From positions 35,983,956-36,047,955 of the forward strand of contig CM048851.1 in assembly GCA_026545225.1 (NCBI GenBank): a stretch of 64,000 bases of DNA, read 5' to 3'. The position numbers were made by a program, and so were the translations under genes. This DNA comes from Cornus controversa. Taxonomy: Eukaryota > Streptophyta > Magnoliopsida > Cornales > Cornaceae. The notes under the pieces were generated by a model. It did not search any database, was not told the DNA's origin, and saw only the letters and a list, made by a program, of their open reading frames with translations. This document shows, piece by piece, positions 1 to 11,433 of this stretch (positions are counted from its first letter, which is position 1; each line of letters begins with the position of its first letter).

Positions 1-243
1 AATGAAACCACCTCATTTATGGAAAAAGAAGAAATCTGACCCCTTTTCCCGTACATGTATGTTTTTACTTTTTGTCATGCGGAGGTGGAAGGATGGAGTC
101 TATTGCTTGCTTAGTTTGACCAAGCTGTCATCAACTGGTTGTTTGATGGAGGGTGTAAAATATATCTAGGATCAACTTCATGATATATCATTTTCAAATC
201 GATTACTTGAGTGTTAGTAAACTAATACATTTTTCGTAAATAG

Positions 244-3200
244 GTAAAGCTGTTTCTATCAGAGGAATCCCCTTCAGAAGTTGGATTGGGAGCTCAAGAT
301 CACCTTCAAGCAAAAACATCATGGCCGCCACAGTCAACCGGAATGGGCTTTGGTGACAATTTGCCACCTGGCTTTGAAGGAGCTCATCCTGCAAACCTGT
401 TGAAAAATAAGTTGTCCCAAATTCCTGTTATCAAATGGAGATGTCCTCCCAGAGTAAGTCACTGGTTTTGTGATTGATTCTTTGTTGCTGACTAATCTTT
501 TTTTCCCCATCCAAACAATAGCTCTTTTATTAAATTTTATTTATTTATTTTATTTATTTTACCTCCAATTAGTTTAGTGATGTAATAGAAACTAGAATTG
601 TATTTCAATCATCCAAGTGAAAAAGTTTGCAAAAGATACGTAGCATGTCAACGGAGTGCAAAATGAGACAAAATTAGATATAATTTTTTTCCTCCAATTA
701 GTTTAGTGACGTAATAGAAACTAGAGTTCTATTTCAATCATCTAAGTGTAAAAGTTTGTCAAAAGATACCTAGCATGTAAACGGAGTGCAAAATGAGAGA
801 CAAAAATTAGATATAGCATTCATAACATGGTAGAATGAGTACCAATTGGAATTAAGACGGGAGATAACTGACTAATATGTTATGGTTATGTACAATGAAG
901 AAAAATGGAAGCATGTGATTTGACTAAAATTCTTTTCAATTGCAAAACATGATTCATGTAGTTGGACAAGGTCTTTTGAGTTGAGTTTATTTAGCATATA
1001 ACGGCACACACATAAACATTATTTGACCTTCCTCTGCTGTAGGTAATGTATGTAGCAGACTTGCTGTCAATAATGTCATCTCGTATTAGGGTACACAAAT
1101 GCATGTAAATGACTTAATAACGGTTTTGTACACAAGTGCTGTCTAAAACAAACTACAAAAGTAAGTCCATTTAACTTATCTTGTTTCATTTCCTGAAAGC
1201 AAGGAATCACTCTGGAAGGCAGTTAAGAATACCAAGTAATAAGAGAAGTCTAAATTCATGTAAATGGCATTGACTCACTTGGCGTTTGTTGCTTGTAAAA
1301 TGCTAACATTAACTTCAGGAGTACGCTTACCAGCAAGGACAACATGATTTTAGGTCAGATTATGCTCTCACAATAATAATGTTTATAATTTTTTTATGTT
1401 CAACAGATTTATAACATTATTCTTAGTTCATATTTGTTGCCATTTTGTAAGGCTATTGTGGTCTAATATCTCCACTCCCACTTTATAAAATGTTTACTTC
1501 ACCACATGCATTTTCAAGATTCGATAATTTAAGGTTATAAACACCAGTCCGGCAGTCACGTATATTCAATCACATGAACAGAAGATACATAAAATAATTC
1601 TGTTGAATGCTTCCTAATGTCACCAAGCTTACAATGACCAGAACAAGAGAATTGTTGTTGTCGTTGACAACAACATGAAACATATTGATTTTAAAAAGTT
1701 GTATGCGGCTCGATCTAATTGTACAGCCAAGGCATTTGGTTCTCAGAATTCATAAGTTTATGCTTAGTTACTTTCAATAAATTTTTTTAGTTCTTGGTTG
1801 TGGAATTTATGACAGGATAATATATCCTACAAATCTATATGATTTGATAATAGTGTTTTATGTGTGCACATATTTGATTTAGTTGATGCATATGCATATT
1901 GGAAGGATATATGCCTATCGTTAAAGCTAAACCTTTACCTTCCTAATTGATATTTGCCTAAAATTTCCTTCTTTTTTTTAAAAGAAAAATTAATGTGTTT
2001 TGTGTATCATGTCTTAAATTGTTTAAATTGTAACATTGATTTGACTGAATGTAATTGACTCGATGCAAATGCAAATTGAAAGGATATATGTACATTGATT
2101 TCGTTAACCCCTTGAACTGTTATGTTGAAAAGTTCTCTCATTTTTATGTGGACTAGTAAGTATTGCATTTTTAATTTTTTTTAATTATAACCATTTTTAT
2201 TGTGCATTTCTATCACATAATTCCTTAATTCGTTTAGGCTTAGACTCTAGGAGCCCTTGCTGCATCTTGAGCGTTTAATAAATATGACCATTATAAACAT
2301 GCAAAATAATGGTTTAGTGTTTGAGGGCGTTGCATAATTTATTTACTTATTTTATTTTTATATTTTTTGTGGCAAGTGGCTATAGAATCTAATCTGGTGA
2401 TATTAATTTGAAAGTAGTTATGCAACTTTGTTGAGTGCAAGGACGCACAATAATACCCCAATTCATTTTATATAGTGTGGATAGAATGATAGATATAATA
2501 GAATGAAATATTGCCAAAAGTTAGGTCTCTATCCAGTTAGTCCATCCTAGAGCTCTTGATTCAAGGAAACCTACAGTGTATAACATGGCCTTTTAGACAT
2601 TGTGGAAGAAAAGGAGTCATTGTAAAGTGAAAAGATAGGGACTTCTACTAAAGCAACCAACTACCAGGTGCTTAAATGACTATTGATGATTACGCATGGT
2701 AATGGGAAAAAATTTGCATTATTTTAATTTTCTTTGGAGGTTTTCTACCCTTAAAATAATGATGTAATCCAGAAAAGTCTTTAAGAAGAGCAAATTCAAA
2801 CTTCAAAGGAAGCATAATTTGGGTGATTGGTATAATTTCGAGGCAAGACTCATTTGACACCTTGCATAACAATTTTAACTTTGAGTCCTCTTAGTTTGTG
2901 TTTCCTCAAGTTAATATGCTTTTAGTTCAATTTTGTTAATTTTGAGATTTTCTTGGTATGAGCTGTACTGGTTATGGCATCAAATATTGACTGTTAAATA
3001 ACATAAATGCTATTGTGTAATGGCCTGGAGGGTCCCAAATCGATTTATGTTGGAGTGTAAAAAATTTGAAATTACAGTTAACAACTGATACTCCGGAAAC
3101 AATTAAAAAAATGAGGCATTGCCAACTGATTTGGATGCTAGAATAACAGGATCTATGGATTATTTTCAGATCTAAGCTATCAGGTATGCAAGATCTGTCA

Positions 3201-6200
3201 TCTAAAGTTTTTATTTTGTACTTTTAGAGGTTTTAATTTTATTGTTAAGTATTGTATGAATATTTTATGAATCCACATGGATCTTCGTGCAATATTAGAC
3301 TCATTAGAACCTGCACACCATTCTTTTGGTGGAAAGTGACTCGTGAAGCAATGAGCTATAATGTTTGGCTATTATTTTATGATTTATGTTCTGTAGTTTC
3401 ATGTTCCAGTTATTACTTGTATTAATTAGTGCAACGTTCTTCACAATTTATGGCACTAGGACTGAGTTTGACTTAAAATAAATATGTTCAATCCAATTAA
3501 TGAAATATCTTTTTAGGTGTCATAATATTGAACAAAAAATAAAAACTTTAAAATGTGACGTGTGCATCATTGATTTTTTAGTGGTTTGTTGACGGAATCG
3601 ATAATTGATTCCATTGTGGCGCTGCCCGATATTCCGGATATCTTCACTCTCTATATATGATACGTGCACACACATTTAAGTAGCATCTCTTGTATGCTGC
3701 CTCGCAATGGACTTCTCTGCTTGGTTACTCAAGCATCAAAGAGTGTACACTGAGAGCAATATATTCATCTCTGACAAATAGTAAATGATTTCTCAGAAAA
3801 ATGCTATATTGCTGCCTAATGAAAAAGGAGGTTAACAAGCTAACGATTAGCAGTTGTCATTTTCAGCATTTTAGCTGTAACTATAACTATGAATAGAGAT
3901 AATGGAGGGAACCATTTTAAGTTGTTAAGATTTGACTGTGTCATAAAGCCATCTTATTGTCATTTTCATGGCATTTTTCTGTGTAGATTGTACTTGAGAG
4001 TAGGCATTTTTTCCATGGGCTTTTTGATATCTGCCTGCCAACCTACCTATCTATCTATCTATATATACACCTATGTAAATGCACGTAGTATTTTTATTTT
4101 TCTATACTTTTTTTATATGTTAATATTAAATAACTAGTAGCTATTAATTTTATAGCTAATGGACTCTCAAGTATTCTATTTGATCTAATAACCAATTCTT
4201 ATTGATTTCTTCCTAAACAATACAATGGATAGCAGTCTTATCAAGAGTATCCATCTCAAATTCTCTCTCTCAGTGTCACTCAATGATTTCCTCTCACAAT
4301 CTCGTGAACAAAGTTTGATTAATAATGAAAAGTGCACAAATTCTCTAAATACTCACAATATTGCAAGCATTATGCTATCCTCTATTTCCTCTCAGGTTCA
4401 TATTGTTTGGAATATTGGTTAGGTTGTTTGGTTCATATTACTTGGCTTCTCAGTATTATTTGTCCTTCTCTGATGGAATTTCTCTTTTCTCGGCTTGTTT
4501 GATTTGATTGCATTGCATTCGAGACAAGGTTAGATGATTTTCTAATACTTAGTTTGTTGCTTCTTTTGGACATGCATATGTATAATGTGTATGCGCGCGC
4601 GCACACACACATAAATGTATCTTTGCATTCATTAACTTGATCTAAATGTAATAGGGAGAATGATAGCCATTGTGCCATTCATTTTTTCCTTTCGTTCAAA
4701 GGATTCATTCTTTCAGTTGCTTATGATTCCAAGTTGTTTGTTTGTTTTTTTTATTTTATTTGGAAGAACTTAAATAAGAATACATGGGAAATCTTATAGC
4801 TTAAAAAAGTCTAATAATTCATTGTCATCACATTATAGAGAAACATTGTGTATTTGCTGAAAAGCCATTGACCCATGAATCCAACAAGGTGGTTCACAAA
4901 AGCAGTTTAGCCATCACTTAAGAAAGATACATCTCCATAAAAAAATGCTAAATGAGTTCGCTGTGAGATAATATTCAATCTTTTTTTTTATAAGTATAAA
5001 TTCATTAAAAGACGTTCAAAGGGGAGCGAACCCGAAGAACAACAAAAACAGCCAACTATAGATTTAAGCTATCTAGAAAGTCCACTACTTGACCATCCGA
5101 TGTACAATTTTTCCCGTATACCCAAAAAAATAAAAGAGATAAAATGTTGTATTTGAGAGACCAAATAGAAGACTCCACGTCCTCAAAGCGCCTCCTATTC
5201 CTCTCTTGCCACAAACCCCACCATAAACAAAGGGGAGTGACCCTCCAAGCATCCCTGGCTCGGCTATCCACTGTGTACCCTCTCCAAGCCTCTATCATCT
5301 CCTTCGTGGATCTAGGAAACACCCAGTCCATACCAAACGCAACCAAGAACATGGACCAAATGTCCCTCGCCACTGTGCAGTGAAGAAGAAGATGATTCAC
5401 GGTTTCCTCTGACCTCTTGCACATACAACACCAATTTATCATAAAACGGCATCTTCTCCTAAGGTTGTCAATGGTAAGAATCTTTTCCAGGATAGCTGTC
5501 CAAGTGAAGAAGGCCACCTTCAAAGGAGCCTTTGTTCTCCAAATAGCCTTCCAAGGAAAGTTGGGACTCGTGAGATCCGAAAGGAGTCTATAGTAGGAAC
5601 GAACCTCAAATGTTCCCCTCTTGGATCCCGTCCACACCATCTCATCCATCCCCTCTCCCTCCAGCACGTGACTATACAAAGTGGCTAGTAGCTCCGCTAC
5701 CTCTACAAGCTCCCAGTCTTGAAAAGCCCTACGAAAGCTCACAACCCAAGACAGTCGTCCGCTATCAAGCTGATAACAGTCGGCCACTAAGGCTTGTCTA
5801 TTCGATGCAATCCTGAAGAGTCTAGGGAAACTACAGGCCAAAGGTAGATCCCCGCACCAGATGTCCTCCCAAAAACTGATATGTCTCCCATTTCTTACAC
5901 TAAAGCGAATGTGTTTGGAAAACTCATCCCATCCTTTCCGAATGCCTTTCCAAACCCCCACTCCCACCGGAAGGTTCAACTCCGATGACCTCCACCCGCC
6001 AGCTTCTTCTCCACCTCTACATGCCACAACCCTCCTTCAATTAAGATTTTAAATAAGTTTTTGATTATGTGCATCGCATTTATACTTCTACTAGTATATA
6101 TGTTGATATTGGCACCAATAATGTATGCTTGTGCCTCGTTGATATATTAAGAAAAAGAAAAGGAAATGATGTCATTCCACGACATTACTTTCGATATCAC

Positions 6201-6345
6201 CGCTTGTGCAAATCCACCCTCGCAAAACCGCTGAACTGCCTGCATCAGCTCACCATACCACTGCCAGTGTATCTGCTCCGCCTCCATCTTTACCACTGTC
6301 AACCACTGCATTCACCAACACCATCCAGCACCCAGAAACTCATTA

Positions 6346-6400
<55 letters not shown>

Positions 6401-9400
6401 CCCCACACCATTTTTTTTTGCTAGTCCTTTCTTTCTCAATCCCCACCGAACACCACCATTTCAAATGTGACCACCACCATCTCCTCTTACGTCATCTTAT
6501 TATTCTCTCCCATTCTATTTCTCTCTTGGTTTCTTCCCCAGCTCTTCCTGTTTCTCTCCGTGCATTCTCCTCTCTTTCTGTCATTGCCTCTAAACTATAA
6601 AGTCTTAAACCCAAGCACTGCCAATGGCCAAAATGCATCAAATTGCAAAAAGTCTATCATCAGAGATGATGCTTATTGCAGAAACAATTTAAGTAAGGAA
6701 TTGTGTAGAAGCTGAAAGTGTCCATGTATTGATGATTTCCAAAACAGGGTGTAACTTAAATATATAAATCCTTCAACACGCGGCTCTTATACCATGTTAA
6801 CCACCATCTACTCTAAAAGCTTAAGCTGTTAGAGAGGGTGTAACTTAAATATATAAATCCTTCAATAGTTTTCAATCATTTTTCATTCAGAATAAAGAGT
6901 TATTCATGTTTTCAAAAATGATATTATTGGGACCAATTGTGCAAATACAATAACTATTTTGAATTCAGCATGAATCATTACAGGCCTCATTGCCGTGAAG
7001 TTGAGATAAATTACATGATAAACTAGAGAGAGAGGGGTTCCTAGCTTAAAAATAAAACAAGCTCAATTACATTTGATCTGAGTCCAGAACAATTCTCTGA
7101 AGGTCAATAATTTCAGAGTCAAATTTGAGAGAAAAATTAAGGAAGAGAGACAAGGTGCTTGACTTATATATACTTAGAAAGATACAAATACATATACATA
7201 CATGTGTTTATAGGCGCGTATGTATATCTTCTATATTTGTGTATTGGTAAGTTACACAGGAAATGAAATGAGTGGAAAATCCAAAGGCATCTTAGAGTTC
7301 ACCAGGCTGATGGTGCTATTGTTGTTGGATGGTGATAACCTGGATATATTTGGTGGTATGGCTGAAATGAAACTTTGTTTATTGGTGAGATACAGAGGAT
7401 GATAGATGGACAGGAAGGGGAAGAAAGAGATGTGTGGAAGTTGCAGATCTTACTGCTTCTAGATCATTCTAATGTGTGGTTGAAGTGCAGTTCGTCACTT
7501 CATTTTGTTTGATATATGGGTGGACCACCAGTGTTCATTCTAGGAGTTCAAATAGGCTGCCCTAGTCACATTTTTTTTTTTTAGTTTGTTTATTATATTT
7601 TCTTTTCTTTTTCTCTTTCCTAGTTTATCCTGGATAAGTGGCTTACTGGCTTGTTACGATGTTAATAAAGAAAATGTCATGTAATTACCTGATGGAAAAT
7701 AATATTTACAACAAAAGTATTCTCACACTCCACTTAATTATTTTTTATAAAAAAGAAATAAAAATTGAGAGAATTGCCCCTGACAAATGGATTGTAAGAG
7801 TACTTTTTGAGATGATTGTGGAGTGTGAGGATGCCTTTGAGGGACTATTATGCCGTTTTGTTTTTAAAAAATGTAAATTGAGTATGAGAGTACTTTTATG
7901 GAGTGTTAGTATCATTTCCCTTATAATATGTCTTCAATTTATTGTTTTTAGTTATTTTTTTGCTTTCAGATTAATCTAAATTTTTTCTCAACTTTTGTTT
8001 TTGTTGTTTGTTAGATTTTAAGCTTTTACCAGATACATCATAACACCAGTTAGATGCTATAAAGTTATGCTACTTCAAGTTATATATTATATGTTTTCAG
8101 TCTTCAATTAAAGTTATTATCTGTAAAGTAGTCATAACTTCCATGTACAATGCACTGATTAAATACTTGTATATATATACAGCTTCTTAGAATTCACAAT
8201 CATCCCTAAGACATGCGTTAGTGTCATATTTCCACGTTCTTTGCACTTATTTTTGACTACTTTATACAGACAGCTTGTTACTGTCAAGTGGGTATTGTTG
8301 ACAAGTGTTTATCTGCACTTGATATATCAGGTACTTCAATTTTAGCAACTGCACAGTGCAGCTTGTGGAAAAAAACTTGGGAAGTCATATTCCTTAATTC
8401 AATTGTAAGGTGTAAAGTGTTTCAGATGTTAGCCAACGCTCAATCAAGCACTCCAATAAAAAGGGTTTACCTAGATTGCTTGAATGTCAAAACATAGCCT
8501 TAATCTCAACAAATTTTCATGTACTCACAATTTAAATTATGGCAGCAGAAAAACTTTTGCAGTGAATATCTAATATCAAGGCCAAAAATTAGTCTTCTAA
8601 CATATTCTTGCTTCTCTTTGCTTTTCACAGTTTGTGTTAGAGTTTACGTGGCAAGTGGTTGCTGGGGAAGAAAGCAAAGAAGTGGAGGTTCAAAATCATC
8701 GGGAAATGAGATTGCTCGAAGCAGTTTATCCACGCGCATCTGCGATTCCTCCAAAGTGTGATACTTCTCTTACTTGGCGTAACTCATTCTGTTGGGTTGT
8801 ACACTACATTAATCTGAACATTTTGTTTTATCGTCATGCAGCCCCTCTGTGTTAATGGGCATAGAAGACTCCCATCAGAACGATCAGGACACTCCTCTGG
8901 TCCCCATCACTCCCATTGAAGATGAAGCAGAAGCAGCAGCAGCAGATGCATCATTCGGTTCCATGGCACCAAGCACCGTTGCCATGATATCACAGCCCCT
9001 GCATTTGGCTCCTGAAATTCTTCCTGCATCTCAGTGCAGCACCAATTATCCAAACCCTTCTGCCAACGGGAACCCAGCAGCTGGAATGGTCCTTGGCATG
9101 GAAGCTAATGTCGGAGCGTCTGCATATGCTGCCATGTCAGGCAATGATGAAAGGAGCTTCATTGACCGTGACTTGCTCATTAAAATTCTCAGCAACCAAA
9201 ATTTGATTGAGAAATTGGTTACGGACCATGGAGCAGCGAGCAACCCGCAAACAATACCAAAGCTGAGTTCAGCAGGGATAACTTTATCTGACCCAGCACC
9301 TGTTCATGTCAATAGGACAGAAGGTGGCGCACCTTCATTAGCAGTTACTCCAAGTGCACCCTTTTATCCTCCATTAAATAGGGTGGGATGTGTTTCTAAT

Positions 9401-9775
9401 CCCCAACCTCCACCTGAGATTGTTCCTGTTCCGTCTCCAGCTGCAGGTGCAGGAGCTCCTGTGGCTAAGGACATCAACTATTATAAGAGCTTGATTCAGC
9501 AACATGGTGGAGAAAAACAAGAGATCCTTCCACAATCTGGTGGCCGTCACAACCAGTTACTACCGAGCCCGGAGTCAATAAATAACCCTAAACCAAGGGA
9601 TTCAAAACCCAAGATAATGAAGCCTTGCATCTATTTTAACAGTTCAAGGGGATGCAGGCACGGAGCCAACTGTTCGTATCAGCACGATGCATCTGCCCCA
9701 CAGAGGGTCAGTGGCATGCCAGAGGTGCAAAGTGCAAAGAGAATGAAAGTGGATAGGGAGATTGCAGGTACATAG
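244..9775 (+). CDS. Plant CCCH zinc-finger protein, C3H6 (At1g19860) type, 3' part
   Basis: Three coding exons are visible: 244-453, 8631-8755 and 8842-9775 (stop TAG 9773-9775); earlier exons lie left of the window. Frames join cleanly (phase 0 at the first junction; the split Asn codon AA|C at the second). The 422 visible residues read VKLFLSEESPSEVGLGAQDH, then LPPGFEGAH, WRCPPRFVLEFTWQVVAGEE, IPPNPSV and PLVPITPIEDE, the signature order of the plant C3H6-like family. One CCCH finger of spacing C-X8-C-X5-C-X3-H lies near the C-terminus (9626-9685, C..GCRHGANCSYQH), which suggests RNA or DNA binding in the nucleus; no precise target can be read from sequence. The middle of the last exon is low-complexity, rich in Pro, Ala and Ser. 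The first visible intron is unusually long (8177 bp). Family call is from recalled motifs; function beyond nucleic-acid binding is not established here. Confidence 0.85.
562..818 (+). repeat. 129-bp tandem duplication in intron
   Basis: Copy 1 starts at 562 (CCTCCAATTAGTTTAGTGA) and copy 2 at 691 with the same start, a period of 129 bp. The copies share long blocks such as GTAATAGAAACTAGA and CGGAGTGCAAAATGAGA and differ at scattered positions and a few small indels. No coding content. Confidence 0.8.
4981..6040 (-). mobile_element. 5'-truncated plant L1-type LINE, 3' end of ORF2
   Basis: On the minus strand an uninterrupted 323-codon reading frame (6027 down to 5056) encodes the C-terminal part of a plant LINE ORF2: a GVGVWKGIRKGW segment, ISFWEDIWCGD, then the reverse-transcriptase zinc-binding (zf-RVT) region at about residues 150-245 with FPWKAIWRTKAPLKVAFFTW, CCMCKRSEETVNHLLLHC and a C-terminal WGLWQERNRR. 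The stop is followed by about 75 bp of 3' UTR and a poly-A tail, seen as T9 at 4981-4989. The endonuclease and reverse-transcriptase domains are absent, the usual outcome of incomplete target-primed reverse transcription. The exact 5' break is uncertain (6027-6045). A target duplication is not convincing: only ATTGAA is shared at both sides. The long open frame suggests a fairly recent insertion. It lies antisense inside the CCCH gene intron. Confidence 0.88.
6346..6396. repeat. (CT)n(AT)n compound microsatellite
   Basis: About 12 CT units run directly into about 13 AT units within the CCCH gene intron. Confidence 0.95.
6749..6866 (-). repeat. Short fossil of a Copia-type LTR/primer-site junction between direct repeats
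   Basis: On the minus strand the sequence reads AACAGCTTAAGCTTTTAGAG and then AACATGGTATAAGAGC, which resembles the end of a plant Copia LTR followed by the usual initiator-Met tRNA primer site. No internal coding region is present. The fragment is flanked by two copies of a 29-bp direct repeat (6749-6777 and 6837-6865, beginning GGTGTAACTTAAATATAT). It is an old, broken remnant; family assignment rests on one short motif. Confidence 0.35.
7722..7829. repeat. Small inverted repeat (12-bp arms)
   Basis: CTCACACTCCAC at 7722-7733 is matched by its exact complement GTGGAGTGTGAG at 7818-7829. The 84-bp interior is AT-rich. It could be a degraded MITE, but no target duplication was found. Confidence 0.5.
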
Positions 9776-11433
9776 TCACGCAGTTAGCATCACTATCATG
9801 TATATTTTTTGTTGAGGAATTGCTAATTGCTTCCCGGCCTTCATACTTGTGCTCTGCTCTGCTTTTTGCCGAAAATAGGATTAAATTCTATTTATTTGTT
9901 TTTCCTGTGTGTTGAACGTTGCTTTGATACTCGAATTATCGATGAGAGCTTCGGTAATCACCAACAGTTATTCGAATTATTTTAGTTAATATAGCTCCGA
10001 AAATTTACCTGTCTCTCCAACTTTTAATGCTTGTGTGGCTTTTACTTCTGGTAATGGGGTTGTTTTTTCAGAGATAAAAATTTCCATCTGCTAATTTTGG
10101 AACAAATCAGGGTTTAGAAAAATAAAAGTAAAAGCTTGACAATTGTGAGTTAATAAAAAGCATAGACCAAGGATGATAATTCTTTCATCCCTATTATATT
10201 CATCTTTCCTAATCTGTTGCTTTTGGTTAAAAGCCCAGGCACGTTTGTGAATGGATTGGACAGCCAGCTTTTCTAGGACCCGGATTCCCTCCTGACTCCT
10301 GATTAGGGGATCTATGCAATGCAAAATTCATGCTAACAACTTTCACTTTAAAAAAGTTAAAATGAATATATTTAATTTAACACTCAAGTAATATGGCACT
10401 ATTGATTTCCACCAAGTGTTTATTTTTGTCCCTAGTTTGCTTTGTGCGGCCGCGAGTTCTATATGGGACTCGTTCGTCGCTCCAATTTGGATGCAAACAA
10501 ATTTTTGGCTGAGAACAAAGATTTACAGGGCAATTGTCCTCGATCACAAGATTCTTTCTAGTCACACTATGCAGAAAAGCATTCACATAGTACTGATAAT
10601 TATCTAATTTTTTTTATAAAAAAAAAAAAAAGGAAAATTCTAAGTGGAGCGATGGTACAATAAAAATGTTTGGTTTAGTTTTTTCGAAAACAATTTTTAA
10701 GAATTTAGAAACAAATAACAGTTAAAAAAAACTATAAAAAATACTTCCATGAAACATACTTTATATTATTTTTCATTAGGGAACATCAACAACTAATAAT
10801 CTTTGAAGCATACTTTTTTCCTTGGTAGCAAAATTACCATTTATTCTTTAAAAAAAAACCATTTATTCTTTAAAAAAAAAAAAAGGCTATGAAACAGTGA
10901 TATTTTCATTTTTCATGAGCAGACACACCCGTACGGTGTACTCATCAATTTTCAACATTCTTTGTATATTTGTAAATATGTATTCATAATTTTAAAATAT
11001 TTTTTATTACATTTTTTAAAACCTCATAACACATATTTAACAACTCCTGAACATTAAATTATAATAACATTTTCAAATATATATTTATATTATAGTACAA
11101 TTGTTAAGATAACTCTAGAATTTCTTCAAACTAGAAATATATATATATATGTGTTTTCATAAATCATTGGACACAAACACAATCGACCCTTAATTTCTTT
11201 TCTTTCTTTTTTTCAAGCAATTGTATAAATGAGTAAATATGTACATTGTGACGGCCAAACATTCTTGGACAAACATAGGCCAAATTTCCAAGTGTTACAG
11301 TCCTTTTCATTTTATCAGTATTCGATTCTATAGGTACGCAAGCCTTAATACATCGCACTGCCTACAAAACCTCGCGAAACACAGAGAGAGAAAGAGAGAC
11401 AGAGACAGAGACAGAGAGAAAGAATTAGTGAAA
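9776..11433 (+). other. Intergenic: CCCH gene 3' UTR and mL53 promoter/leader
   Basis: Holds the probable 3' UTR of the CCCH gene, then AT-rich sequence with poly-A and poly-T runs, and ends in a purine-rich GA/CAGA repeat (about 11381-11424) directly before the mL53 start codon. No gene or RNA was recognised. Confidence 0.6.
11381..11424 (+). repeat. GA/CAGA-rich tract in mL53 leader
   Basis: Imperfect AGAGAGAAAGAGAGACAGAG-type repeat ending 10 bp before the start codon; probably transcribed as 5' leader. Confidence 0.7.

Larger units (their letters stand above)
454..8630 (+). other. 8.2-kb intron of the CCCH gene
   Basis: The intron begins GTAAGT at 454 and ends CTTTTCACAG at 8630. It is AT-rich and, apart from the LINE, the LTR-junction remnant, a tandem duplication, a CT/AT microsatellite and a small inverted repeat listed separately, I see no coding sequence in it. 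The short ORFs at 3889-4422, 6069-6715, 7220-7402, 7638-7979 and 8288-8497 have no family signature and are probably chance. Confidence 0.75.

Noticed and set aside
4974-6047. Target duplication of the LINE
   Set aside because: Only ATTGAA is shared at the two sides, too short to count.
5144-6052. Plus-strand ORFs at 5144, 5610 and 5861
   Set aside because: Shadows of the minus-strand LINE frame, which carries the recognisable zf-RVT motifs.
11239-11433. 65-codon N-terminal extension of mL53
   Set aside because: It is in frame but translates a GA repeat into Arg/Asp/Glu and lies before the family-typical MLKF start; treated as leader.
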